A DNA stretch of 64,000 nucleotides, from the NCBI GenBank assembly GCA_966211215.1, contig CBIHNR010000003.1:1-64000 (forward strand), given 5' to 3'. The stretch comes from Desertivirga sp966211215. Lineage in GTDB: Bacteria; Bacteroidota; Bacteroidia; Sphingobacteriales; Sphingobacteriaceae. The notes beneath the pieces were generated by a model. It saw only the letters and a list, made by a program, of their open reading frames with translations, did not search any database and was not told the origin of the DNA. Each line of letters starts with the position of its first letter. Position 1 is the first letter of the stretch. Shown here piece by piece: positions 26,648-34,989 of the stretch. The position numbers were made by a program, and so were the translations under genes.

Positions 26648-28045
26648 ATGACTTTCAGAATAGAACGTGATACGATGGGCGACGTGCAGGTTCCTGCCGA
26701 CAAATATTGGGGCGCCCAAACCGAACGCTCAAGAAACAATTTTAAAATTGGCCCGGAAGCTTCAATGCCTAAAGAAATTATTGAAGCCTTTGCTTACTTA
26801 AAAAAAGCGGCTGCTTTCACTAATACTGATTGCGGCGTGTTACCTGCTGAAAAACGTGACCTGATTGCACAGGTTTGTGATGAAATTTTGGAAGGAAAGC
26901 TCGTTGGTGAATTTCCACTGGTGATCTGGCAAACAGGATCAGGTACACAATCTAATATGAATGTGAATGAGGTTGTTGCTAACCGTGCACACGTTTTACA
27001 AGGAAATAAATTAGGTGAGGGAAAAACCTTCATACACCCAAATGATGACGTTAACAAATCGCAGTCATCTAATGATACTTACCCAACAGCGATGCACATC
27101 GCGGCCTATAGGATGGTTGTTGATGTAACAATTCCTGGTATTGAAAAACTACGTGATACTTTAAAAGCTAAATCTGAAGCATATAAGGATGTGGTTAAAA
27201 TTGGCCGTACTCACTTAATGGATGCAACTCCATTAACCTTGGGCCAAGAGTTTTCTGGTTATGTTTCTCAATTAGACCATGGCTTAAGAGCTTTACGTAA
27301 TACTTTAGACCACTTGTCTGAACTTGCTTTGGGCGGAACAGCCGTTGGTACAGGAATTAATACTCCTAAAGGATACGATGTTAAGGTTGCTGAGTACATT
27401 GCTAAGTTTACCGGCCTTCCGTTCCGTACTGCCGAAAATAAATTTGAAGCACTTGCAGCACACGATGCTTTGGTGGAAACTCATGGAGCTCTAAAACAAA
27501 TTGCTGTTTCTTTAATGAAGATCGGTAATGATATCCGTATGATTGCATCTGGCCCTCGCTCTGGTATCGGCGAAATCTTTATTCCAGAAAATGAGCCAGG
27601 ATCTTCAATTATGCCGGGAAAAGTGAATCCAACTCAGAACGAGGCTATTACAATGGTAGCTGCTCAAGTTATGGGTAATGATGTTGCCTTATCAATCGGA
27701 GGTTCTAACGGACATTACGAGCTAAACGTGTTTAAACCACTAATGGCGGCAAATTTCTTACAATCTGCACGTTTAATTGGTGATGCTTGCGTTTCTTTTA
27801 ATGACCATTGTGCTGTTGGTATTGAACCAAACTACGAAGGAATTAAAAAACACGTAGAGAATTCACTGATGCTTGTTACGGCTTTGAATCCGCATATTGG
27901 CTACGAAAATGCGGCTAAAATTGCCAAAAAAGCTCACAAAGAGAATAAATCCCTTCGCGAAGCTGCCCTTGAGCTTGAATTGCTTAACAATGAGCAGTTT
28001 GACCAGTGGGTTCGCCCGGAAGATATGATAGGCAGCTTAAAATAG
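26648..28045 (+). CDS. fumC: Fumarate hydratase class II
   Basis: TCA-cycle enzyme interconverting fumarate and malate, iron-independent tetramer. Signature GSSIMPGKVNP is present with its catalytic Ser loop, and GRTHLMDATPLTLGQE and the SSNDTYPTA region are conserved. I start at ATG 26648 (MTFRIERDTMGDV, 465 aa, normal family length); the frame is open 75 bases further upstream but that part lacks family similarity and contains a -7 promoter box. A strong terminator follows the gene. Confidence 0.96.
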   Translation: MTFRIERDTMGDVQVPADKYWGAQTERSRNNFKIGPEASMPKEIIEAFAYLKKAAAFTNTDCGVLPAEKRDLIAQVCDEILEGKLVGEFPLVIWQTGSGTQSNMNVNEVVANRAHVLQGNKLGEGKTFIHPNDDVNKSQSSNDTYPTAMHIAAYRMVVDVTIPGIEKLRDTLKAKSEAYKDVVKIGRTHLMDATPLTLGQEFSGYVSQLDHGLRALRNTLDHLSELALGGTAVGTGINTPKGYDVKVAEYIAKFTGLPFRTAENKFEALAAHDALVETHGALKQIAVSLMKIGNDIRMIASGPRSGIGEIFIPENEPGSSIMPGKVNPTQNEAITMVAAQVMGNDVALSIGGSNGHYELNVFKPLMAANFLQSARLIGDACVSFNDHCAVGIEPNYEGIKKHVENSLMLVTALNPHIGYENAAKIAKKAHKENKSLREAALELELLNNEQFDQWVRPEDMIGSLK

Positions 28046-28060
28046 CAGGCCTCACCTAAA

Positions 28061-28095
28061 TCCCACTACATTGGACAATGGAGTGGGACTTTTTC
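28061..28095 (+). terminator. Rho-independent terminator after fumC
   Basis: A stem TCCCACT (28061-28067) / AGTGGGA (28082-28088), continued after one mismatch by CATT (28069-28072) / AATG (28077-28080), closes on a GGAC loop and is followed by CTTTTTCTT. It overlaps the beginning of the frame at 28078, supporting the later start of the next gene. Confidence 0.8.
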
Positions 28096-28101
28096 TTGCT
28101 T

Positions 28102-28632
28102 ATGAGATACACTAATTATCAATTGCCAATCCCTGATCTCTCATCTCTAGTCTTTAGCTTCCTGCTTCTAATGCTCACTCTGCCATCATGTACATTTAAT
28201 CCGAATGTTCAAGGCAAAGGTTCTGATTTTATGCAGGGGGTATGGGAGGAAGAGCCTTTACCTTACCGCGATAGCTTATTGCAGTATACCAGCCATCAAT
28301 TTAAGTTTACTTGCGATTCTTTTTATGTGGTGCTTCAAACTAGGGCTAAAGCGAATTATTACGCTGATAGTTGCTTTAAAAACGGTACATGGAAGGAGTA
28401 TGCCAAAGGGACTTATGTAGTAAACCATGATACGCTTTACTTATTTGGCACTTTTACGAAGGCTAATTATAAGCAGAAATTGCACGATTGTTATCGTATA
28501 GGGCAGTATCTGCCAACTTTTTTAATTAAGAATAAATCTGCAGATAAAATTGAATTGCAAAGTTTGCAGCAACACTTACCGGTTACATTAAGACTAAAGG
28601 AAAAAGTAATTTGTAATCCACAACCTCTTTAG
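28102..28632 (+). CDS. Hypothetical lipoprotein
   Basis: A protein of about 176 residues with a hydrophobic segment ending in the lipobox-like LTLPSC, so probably lipid-anchored. The mature part is beta-rich with several Cys and the phrase GTYVVNHDTLYLFG, reminiscent of lipocalin-like or META-type small lipoproteins, but I recognise no family with certainty. I use ATG 28102 because the earlier ATG at 28078 lies in the fumC terminator. The DNA coding for its first 15 residues (28110-28160) is made of word-like repeats (CTGATCTCTCATCTCTAG), so the N-terminus may be recently altered. Confidence 0.6.
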   Translation: MRYTNYQLPIPDLSSLVFSFLLLMLTLPSCTFNPNVQGKGSDFMQGVWEEEPLPYRDSLLQYTSHQFKFTCDSFYVVLQTRAKANYYADSCFKNGTWKEYAKGTYVVNHDTLYLFGTFTKANYKQKLHDCYRIGQYLPTFLIKNKSADKIELQSLQQHLPVTLRLKEKVICNPQPL

Positions 28633-28950
28633 TTTTAATCATATTGGACGGATTTTGAAAGGCTTTTTTTTGCCGGTGATTTTGTTGTACTTCCCGAACC
28701 AGATAATGGCTTGGGGAATGCTGGGGCAAAGAATTGTAGGTTAGATTGCAGATTCTTACTTAGTTTGTATAAACCTGCTGGAAGATAGTCTATCGGCGTA
28801 ATTTTCGGCAATATTGCTACGTTAAATAGGCAGCTTCAAAAGGAGAAGTTCGCCTAGCTGAAGTATTAAATACAAAACTTAAGCCTACACAGATTCAAAT
28901 TGATAGCACAGATTTCGGTGAAAGTCATTCTAGATTTAATCATATAAATA
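28633..28950. other. Intergenic stretch without intact gene
   Basis: About 318 bases with no convincing gene. Short open stretches exist in the forward direction (for example 28673-28780) but are broken by stop codons, and no motif is recognisable. It may be decayed coding DNA. The last part should hold the promoter of the phosphatase gene at 28951. Confidence 0.35.
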
Positions 28951-29397
28951 ATGAAGATTTTAATGGTTTGCCTGGGAAATATTTGCAGGTCTCCCCTGGC
29001 ACATGGAATAATGGAAGGTATTGTTGCCCAAAAAGGGTTAGACTGGGAAGTTGATTCGGCAGGCACGGGCGACTGGCACATTGGCTCAGCTCCGGACAAA
29101 CGTTCTATCGCGATAGCAAAAAAGTATGGACTGGATATTTCCAAACAATGTTGCCGCCAGTTTAAAGTAAGCGATTTTGATGAATTCGACCGCATTTTCG
29201 TAATGGACAGAATGAATCTAAAAGATGTTTTAAGCCTTGCAAGAAACGAAGAAGACAAGATTAAAGTGAAATTGCTTTTAAATACTGAGGTTGTGCCTGA
29301 TCCTTATTGGGAGGATTCGCAGTTTGACCCGGTGTTTAAACTGGTAGAAGATGGTTGCAGGAGAATTGTTGAAGAGGAACTAAAAAATAAGGCCTGA
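28951..29397 (+). CDS. Low-molecular-weight protein-tyrosine phosphatase
   Basis: A 148-residue cytosolic phosphatase. The N-terminal P-loop C-x5-R reads CLGNICRS (C7, R13), and the general-acid Asp is in the DPYWED motif near residue 112. These enzymes remove phosphate from phosphotyrosine, often in control of exopolysaccharide kinases; no such kinase is nearby. A hairpin overlapping the stop codon probably ends the transcript. Confidence 0.93.
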   Translation: MKILMVCLGNICRSPLAHGIMEGIVAQKGLDWEVDSAGTGDWHIGSAPDKRSIAIAKKYGLDISKQCCRQFKVSDFDEFDRIFVMDRMNLKDVLSLARNEEDKIKVKLLLNTEVVPDPYWEDSQFDPVFKLVEDGCRRIVEEELKNKA

Positions 29398-29420
29398 ATA
29401 ATTGAACATCCAGGCCTTTT
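29389..29420 (+). terminator. Terminator after the phosphatase gene
   Basis: An 8-bp stem AAGGCCTG (29389-29396) / CAGGCCTT (29411-29418), 14-nt loop, followed by a T run. It overlaps the TGA stop codon. Confidence 0.65.
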
Positions 29421-29535
29421 TCGTTACCATTTATAATCGCTGATTGCGGTTTGTGTACTGCTTGCCAGATACTTTATTTTCGCCTGGTTATCCTTTGATA
29501 TATTAAGAAACCTTTGGCTTGCCCCAACCGCCGCA

Positions 29536-31956
29536 CTAAAATTTAAGCGTTAGGTTTGCTGTAAAATTTCGTGGCATTTGGCGCTCCACAGTTGACCATC
29601 CTTTGAAGTAGGTTTTGTCTGTGATATTATCCACTTTAACTCCCGCACGGAATTTTTTACCATTATAGAATAGTGTGCTATTTAGCACCGTATAAGATGG
29701 TAATGTAAATGTTCCAGTGGTTAAAGTGTTTGTTATTAAGTTTTTGCTTGCGTAGTTTCCTCCGAATCCTATACCAAATCCAGAAAGGGATGGCATGGAG
29801 AAGGTATATGTCACCCAGCTGTTTACCATGTTTTTAGGGCCTGCCGAGTTGGGCCTTCTGCCCTCTAACTGTGCAGAGGCTTTAGCCATCTTGCTATCAT
29901 TATGGCTAAAGCCTGCAACTATGTTAAGTCCTTTTATAGGGTTAGCTGTGAGGTCAAAATCTACGCCTTTACTCACTTGAGAGCCATCTTGAACCGTAAT
30001 GTTGTATTTTTTGCCGTCTTTATCAACTGATATAGACAATGGCATATTTGATACTTCTATATTATAATAGCTTGCGGTCAAACCAAGTTTATGCTCAAGG
30101 ATATCTAGCTTTATACCTCCTTCTAATTGATCGGCCTGTTGTGGTTTAAGAATTCCCGTATACTCCGGAAGTTGCTGAGTTACCGGTGCAACGTTTTTAA
30201 AACCATTCTGGTAGTTCCCAAACAGAGAGAGCTGGTCGTCAATTATTTGGTATACAATACCGAACTTAGGTGAAAGGGCAGTTTGTAAGTATTTTGAAGT
30301 TGTTGTATTGGTTATTTGATTATAGGCACCTCTATTGTCAAATCTGTCTATCCTGAGGCTTGCCAAAACCGATAGCCTATCTGTGATATCCAGAACGTTG
30401 GCAATGTACGCACTATAAACGTTGTTTGCTGTGCTTCCTTTTGTTGGCGCTAGTGTGCTTCCTGCTAAAACAGCGTCGACCGCGGTACGATTTAGCTTTG
30501 TGTATTTCGGGTCATTGACATCAGTGCGGAGGTTGTCAAATGTAATATAAGGCGAATTACTGTTGTTTGTTTCTTGCCTTAGTAGGTCTATGCCAACCGT
30601 TAACCTGTTTCTTAAACCCGCAATGATGAAGTCGCCGGTAATGTTTTGCTGAAAATCGAGAGAAGTGCTGGTTGAGTTTTGGAGGCTTACATAGCGGAAT
30701 AATGAGTCGTCTGTAGAAGCATTGTACATCACATACTGATAGTAGCCGTCAGTTTTCCTCACACTTTTTGAAATTATCGATTGAGATGTCCATTGGTTTG
30801 ATAATTTGTAAGTTGCGGTTCCAATAATGCTTGTGGTTGGCGTTTTAACGGTAAGATCATTACTAGTATAGGACCTGTTAAAGTCAAACTGCAATTCATC
30901 TGTTGTTTTTGCAACCAATGGCCTTACCCTATTTAAAAAGAGCATCAAAGGGTTAGTGCCCTCATAGTTGAAGAATTGGGCATCTAAATTAAAAGTTAGT
31001 TTATCACTTGCTTTATATTCGAATGTTGGTGCTATGAAAAATGATTTTCTAAATCCAAGATCCTGAAAGCTTCCGGCGTAATGGTAAGCGCCATTAACTC
31101 TGGTGAGTAGCTTGCCCTCCTTGTCTAAAGGAGAATTGATGTCTACTGTAAGCCTGTTCAGATTGTAGCTACCCGTGTTATATGCTACAGACCCTCCGAA
31201 GTTGTTGTGGGGGCGTTTGGTAACGACATTAATTAATCCGCCGAAGCTGGTCAATGACCCGCCAAATAAAGTACCTGAAGGCCCTTTTATAACTTCAATT
31301 TTTTCAATGTTGGAAGGATCCAGGTCGCCATTAGTTAAGCTGGCAACGCCGTTAATTAAAGTTGGCTGAGTGCTGAATCCACGGAGGCTATAGTATGCAG
31401 CGCCGTCTCCGGCCCTACCTGTGGAAGACCACAGCTTGTCGATTCCGGAAGAGTTTTTTAGTGCATCGCCAACATTTGTATTAATCTGAGAAATAAGCAA
31501 TTCTTGCGATATCGTGGTGTATGCTTGCGGGTTCTCGAGATCTTTAAGTGGCATTTTTGCCACTGATTCACTATTGCTGTTGCGGAAGGGATTGGTTTTG
31601 CTTGCAGTTACAGTTATCTCCTGAAGTTTTTCTGAGCTCTCTATTAAGACGAAGTTCAATTCTACAGTTTCACCTATGCTTACGGCGACATTTTTTTCCT
31701 GAGAAGCTAAACCAATTGCAGATACTTTAATAATGACATTACCCGGTTTTACATTAACAAATTTGTAATCGCCATTTTCATCTGTAATTATATTTTGGCT
31801 TCTTCCTTTAATAGACACTGCTACGTGATTAGCAGCTCTGCCATCAGATGTTGTGATATTTCCTTTGATTATGGCTGTTTGTTGTGCTAAAATGGGCACA
31901 GTTAAGAAAGCTAGAAGTAGAGTGAAAGTAAGTTTTGTGAGTGTTTTTTTGTTCAT
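29536..31956 (-). CDS. TonB-dependent siderophore-type receptor
   Basis: An 806-residue outer-membrane receptor. From ATG 31956 it has a signal peptide (ending FLTVPILAQ), a carboxypeptidase-regulatory-like beta domain (about 22-100), a plug domain with the LRGFSTQPTLINGV and IEVIKGPSGTLFGG signatures, and a 22-strand barrel ending in the aromatic C-terminus NLTLKF. The plug type is that of ferric-siderophore receptors (FhuA/FoxA group); the ligand is unknown. The frame extends 13 codons upstream, but a signal peptide fits best at 31956. A promoter and an AT-rich Fur-like dyad are seen upstream. Confidence 0.9.
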   Translation of the reverse strand: MNKKTLTKLTFTLLLAFLTVPILAQQTAIIKGNITTSDGRAANHVAVSIKGRSQNIITDENGDYKFVNVKPGNVIIKVSAIGLASQEKNVAVSIGETVELNFVLIESSEKLQEITVTASKTNPFRNSNSESVAKMPLKDLENPQAYTTISQELLISQINTNVGDALKNSSGIDKLWSSTGRAGDGAAYYSLRGFSTQPTLINGVASLTNGDLDPSNIEKIEVIKGPSGTLFGGSLTSFGGLINVVTKRPHNNFGGSVAYNTGSYNLNRLTVDINSPLDKEGKLLTRVNGAYHYAGSFQDLGFRKSFFIAPTFEYKASDKLTFNLDAQFFNYEGTNPLMLFLNRVRPLVAKTTDELQFDFNRSYTSNDLTVKTPTTSIIGTATYKLSNQWTSQSIISKSVRKTDGYYQYVMYNASTDDSLFRYVSLQNSTSTSLDFQQNITGDFIIAGLRNRLTVGIDLLRQETNNSNSPYITFDNLRTDVNDPKYTKLNRTAVDAVLAGSTLAPTKGSTANNVYSAYIANVLDITDRLSVLASLRIDRFDNRGAYNQITNTTTSKYLQTALSPKFGIVYQIIDDQLSLFGNYQNGFKNVAPVTQQLPEYTGILKPQQADQLEGGIKLDILEHKLGLTASYYNIEVSNMPLSISVDKDGKKYNITVQDGSQVSKGVDFDLTANPIKGLNIVAGFSHNDSKMAKASAQLEGRRPNSAGPKNMVNSWVTYTFSMPSLSGFGIGFGGNYASKNLITNTLTTGTFTLPSYTVLNSTLFYNGKKFRAGVKVDNITDKTYFKGWSTVERQMPRNFTANLTLKF

Positions 31957-32025
31957 TTTAATAAACAGAATGATTTTTGTTTTAGGATTAGCCATTGTTT
32001 AGAATAAATCCAAATAAATAAGGCG

Positions 32026-32080
32026 CAAAGTAAATCTCTTTTTGGTGATATTCCAAAACTTATTTAGATTAAATTTAAAC
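32026..32080 (-). promoter_or_regulatory. Promoter and possible Fur-like dyad of the siderophore receptor
   Basis: On the leftward strand a -33 TTTG (complement of 32054-32057) and a -7-like TTACTTTG (complement of 32026-32033) are 20 nt apart. Just upstream is the dyad ATTTAGA-N5-TTTAAAC (32062-32080), two bases off a perfect inverted repeat. An AT-rich dyad here would fit iron control by Fur, but AT-rich dyads are frequent in this genome. Confidence 0.35.
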
Positions 32081-32152
32081 AAGGCAAGCGTGGATACTTT
32101 TATCTGGCTCAGTTGCTCGAAAATGAGGTAGTAATATTGATTTTAAAGTAAG

Positions 32153-32181
32153 AAAGCCGTTGCGGCTAACGCAACGGCTTT
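32153..32181 (-). terminator. Terminator of the secreted-protein pair
   Basis: An 11-bp perfect stem AAAGCCGTTGC (32153-32163) / GCAACGGCTTT (32171-32181) with a 7-nt loop. Read leftward it follows the stop codon at 32204 and runs into a T-rich stretch. Confidence 0.8.
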
Positions 32182-32203
32182 GTAGGTCACAGTTTATTTC
32201 CCT

Positions 32204-32794
32204 CTATTGCAGTGTTTTTGCTAGTTGGCTTACCGGTATCGATGCGGCAAATTTCCTGATTTCATCTTCGGTAGAATTTTCTGCTTTAAGGGTTAGCAGG
32301 GATGAATTTAACGGAAGCTGAATCTCATATGTGGTTTTATTTGTTTCTGCGTCTGTATTTTTCTGTAGCAGAGCTTTATAGCCTTCTAGCTTAATTACTT
32401 TTTGGTTGCCGCTCGAAGCTACAAAAGGCAAGGACAAAATAGCATTGATTGAAGCCATTAAGGGAGAATTGCCGATAATATCCACTTCGGCGGTTTTTGC
32501 ACCAGTTCCATAGTCACGATGAATAACTACGCCGGCAAAGCCAGAGGCGCCGCCAACATTGTCATTGGCAGGATTCGAGTTAAGGGCTTCTAACTTGGCC
32601 GGTAATAGCTTTAATACCTCTTTGCCAGCAATAATGTCTAGTTCCTGCATCATTTGCTGCATAGCGAAACGAGATTCTTCCAGCTTTTTTGCTGAATATG
32701 CAGTTCTTGCTGCCGATAGTTGTTTGTTAAAGTCCTGGGCTTGTGCCGTGCCAATACCAGCAATTAGTATAATAGAGTATAATAGAGTTTTCAT
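32204..32794 (-). CDS. Secreted hypothetical protein, paralogue of 32806-33645
   Basis: A 196-residue protein with a signal peptide (cleavage likely after GTAQA). The mature part shares its whole plan with the neighbouring gene product: a helical repeat ending in KEVLKLLP (GQELLKSLP in the neighbour), then GFAGVVIHRDY (GWAGLTIHREY), then GNQKVIKLEGYKA (GNQKWKQTKLKGNKA) and a C-terminal helix. No known family or catalytic motif is recognised. The genes are 11 bp apart in one direction, so this looks like a tandem duplication. Periplasmic or outer-membrane-associated function unknown. Confidence 0.7.
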   Translation of the reverse strand: MKTLLYSIILIAGIGTAQAQDFNKQLSAARTAYSAKKLEESRFAMQQMMQELDIIAGKEVLKLLPAKLEALNSNPANDNVGGASGFAGVVIHRDYGTGAKTAEVDIIGNSPLMASINAILSLPFVASSGNQKVIKLEGYKALLQKNTDAETNKTTYEIQLPLNSSLLTLKAENSTEDEIRKFAASIPVSQLAKTLQ

Positions 32795-32805
32795 GTTTTT
32801 TCGGA

Positions 32806-33645
32806 TTATTTTTCGCCCAAAGTTTTCTTAATAAGGTCAATATCAAATTGATTGGCAGCCGCCATTAGGTCTTGTTCGTTTGCGAAATTAATGCCTTCAA
32901 ACATGATCATAGATGATTGGCCCAGCGGAACACTTAATTTGTATCCTGAACTTTCATCATACTCAATTACAGCCTTGTTCCCTTTCAGCTTTGTTTGTTT
33001 CCATTTCTGGTTTCCGCCGGTAGTTTGGGCATAAGCGCTGTTGTTTAGGTACAGGTTAATGGCATTCATCATCAAAGCATTATTGGCAATGGTCATACTC
33101 AATTGCTTGTCGTCTTTCAAGTATTCGCGGTGAATTGTTAAACCAGCCCAACCCCATCCGCTGCTAGTTACCTGATCTTTGTCCGCCTGTTTAGGGAGTG
33201 AGGCAACTGTTTCAGGCAATGATTTAAGCAGTTCTTGTCCGATTTCCATCTCAACCCCAAGAATGGCTTGTTGAAGGGAGTAACGAGCTTCGCCGTAATT
33301 GGCCGCTTTAAAGGAAGCTTCGGCACTTGTAAGATTTTCTTTTACGTCAGGAGGTGTTGTTACCAGCCCCGCGCCCCCTTTATTTCTCGGGCTACCAGCA
33401 GAAGTGCCAGTATTCATTCCCACTCCGGTATTAGAAGAGGTGTTGGCATTGGGGGTATTTGTTGTATTTTCTTCCCCTTTTTTCTTGCCATTCAATAGCT
33501 CGTCAGTTTTTTTGTCCAATGCCTTTTCTGCGGCATCATTCGCTTTTTGTTTGATTTTGTTGAGGAAGCCCTGTGCGTTAGTACTGGCAGGAGCAAGCAT
33601 GCCCATAGCCAACAGCAGGGGTAGCAGTTTCCCATAAGTTTTCAT
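32806..33645 (-). CDS. Secreted hypothetical protein, paralogue of 32204-32794
   Basis: From ATG 33645 a 279-residue protein with signal peptide (ending PASTNAQ). Between the signal and the conserved domain lies a linker absent from its smaller paralogue: a Lys-rich helix (LNKIKQKANDAAEKALDK) and a long Asn/Thr/Gly/Ser-rich low-complexity part. The C-terminal about 170 residues match the neighbour (GWAGLTIHREY, GNQKWKQTKLKGNKA). The frame is open further upstream to 33720, but the signal peptide fits the internal ATG. First gene of a two-gene operon ended by the hairpin at 32153-32181. Confidence 0.7.
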   Translation of the reverse strand: MKTYGKLLPLLLAMGMLAPASTNAQGFLNKIKQKANDAAEKALDKKTDELLNGKKKGEENTTNTPNANTSSNTGVGMNTGTSAGSPRNKGGAGLVTTPPDVKENLTSAEASFKAANYGEARYSLQQAILGVEMEIGQELLKSLPETVASLPKQADKDQVTSSGWGWAGLTIHREYLKDDKQLSMTIANNALMMNAINLYLNNSAYAQTTGGNQKWKQTKLKGNKAVIEYDESSGYKLSVPLGQSSMIMFEGINFANEQDLMAAANQFDIDLIKKTLGEK

Positions 33646-33801
33646 AGTAAGTGGTTTTAGAGTGTAATATAAAGTTAGGGCTAAAAAACGGATAGCCGAA
33701 AGATATTTGATATTCGCCATTTACCTATCTACGCAGAACGCGAGGCTTATGCTACACTTGAGAAAGTATATTTTGAGAGTGGTGTATGTATAGAAAAATA
33801 A

Positions 33802-33829
33802 AGCCCCGCCAGGATATCCGGGCGGGGCT
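33802..33829 (-). terminator. Terminator after the OmpA lipoprotein gene
   Basis: A 9-bp GC-rich stem AGCCCCGCC (33802-33810) / GGCGGGGCT (33821-33829), 10-nt loop. Leftward it is followed by TTATTTTTCT, so it serves the gene ending at 33852. Confidence 0.85.
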
Positions 33830-33851
33830 ACAAATTCAAAGGTTAACAATA

Positions 33852-34532
33852 TTATTGTGCGTTTTGACGCGCTTCTGCTTTTAATTTTTCATTAGCAACA
33901 ATTACAATCTCCACGCGACGGTTTTGAGATTTTCCAGTGTCAGTAGAGTTATCTGCAATTGGTTCGCTTTCGCCTTTTCCAACCGTGGTTAAGCGGCTAG
34001 ATGCGATGCCTTGCGCGGCAGCATAAGATTTTACGGCAGCAGCACGTTGCTGTGAAAGATTCATATTAAACTGGTCGCTGCCCACGGCATCTGTGTGGCC
34101 AATAACCATAATGTTGGTTTCTGGATTGTTCTTCATGGTAGCAGCCAAGTTTTGAATGTTGGTTCTTGCTGCATCTTTTAAATCAGATTTACCAGTATCG
34201 AATAAGATACCTGAATCAAATTTAACGATTAAGCCTTCTCCTGCATCGATAACTTCAGCTCCCGGAACAGTTCTTTTAATTTCTTCAGCCTGGCGGTCCA
34301 TTTTTTTGCCGATGTATGCTCCTGCGACACCACCAATTGCGCCACCGACTACGGCCCCTACTGCTGTATTACCTGCTTTTTTACCAATGAGGGCTCCTAT
34401 GGTACCTCCGGCTGCAGTACCAATAATTGCACCTTTCTGCGTTTTGGTTAATGAACTGCAACTCGCCGCCAGCATTGAGAATGCTGCTAATGCTAAACAA
34501 TAAGTAGCTATTTTAATTTTCATTGTTTTCAT
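33852..34532 (-). CDS. OmpA-family lipoprotein (YiaD-like)
   Basis: A 226-residue lipoprotein with lipobox SMLAASC (Cys about residue 25), a glycine-zipper membrane-associated segment (about 34-75, repeated GxxxG such as GGAIGGVAGAYIG), and a C-terminal OmpA domain (about 95-215) with the peptidoglycan-binding motif NMNLSQQRAAAVKSYA and GKGESEPIADN. It tethers the outer membrane to peptidoglycan. Two ATG codons (34532 and 34523) are both plausible starts. It is monocistronic with its own terminator. Confidence 0.9.
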   Translation of the reverse strand: MKTMKIKIATYCLALAAFSMLAASCSSLTKTQKGAIIGTAAGGTIGALIGKKAGNTAVGAVVGGAIGGVAGAYIGKKMDRQAEEIKRTVPGAEVIDAGEGLIVKFDSGILFDTGKSDLKDAARTNIQNLAATMKNNPETNIMVIGHTDAVGSDQFNMNLSQQRAAAVKSYAAAQGIASSRLTTVGKGESEPIADNSTDTGKSQNRRVEIVIVANEKLKAEARQNAQ

Positions 34533-34801
34533 GTTTAATTGTATTTGTGTGTTAGTGTTAATTGTTCAAAGTAAGTGCCAAAAGAGCTTCTGTGAGTTTT
34601 ATCCTGTTCTCTTATCTATTGCTTTTTACTGATTTTGACCGCGATAGATTAAAATGGTTTAATCAGATAGACTGCGCCAATTTTAGTACATTATTACATA
34701 AGAAACAACATTAGTTTTCAAAATTATTTATTTCAAAATCACGTTAAGATTAAACCCATAACGACATTCTTGCGCATTTATTCTGCGGATTAATTAATGT
34801 A
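34533..34801. other. Intergenic, ompA-side half of the gap
   Basis: No gene is seen. The DNA is AT-rich and contains a 7-bp dyad GATTAAA-N4-TTTAATC (34647-34664). It presumably holds the leftward ompA promoter; no exact TAnnTTTG was found for it. Confidence 0.3.
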
Positions 34802-34875
34802 TTAAGCCATTATTAACAATTAACAATTTGTTAACATGGAGTTGCAAATGGCTTAACAATGCCTTAATACTTTTG
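34802..34875 (+). promoter_or_regulatory. Putative Pho-box array and promoter of the pst operon
   Basis: TTAACA hexamers lie at 34813, 34820, 34831 and 34853 and TTAATA at 34864. The sites 34820, 34831, 34853 and 34864 share one 11-bp phase. TTAAGC at 34802 is 11 bp from 34813. An exact -7 box TACTTTTG (34868-34875) follows. The segment 34852-34875 matches the promoter of the DUF47-pit pair (complement of 41701-41724) in 19 of 24 bases. Direct TTAACA repeats 11 bp apart are the known operator type of PhoP in Bacillus and similar to OmpR-family sites, so phosphate-starvation control is likely. The 5' leader would be about 108 nt. Confidence 0.6.
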
Positions 34876-34989
34876 GAATCAAATACATAGGCATCAAGTT
34901 TGTGGCAAATAAGTTAATACTGATTTAACTAAAGAGTAACAGGCTTATAACACGTATCAAAGTTATTTGTAACACTTTAAAATTTAAAA

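Noticed and set aside
28673..28780. Short forward open stretch as a gene remnant
   Set aside because: No recognisable protein similarity and stop codons in all frames; reported only as possible decayed DNA.
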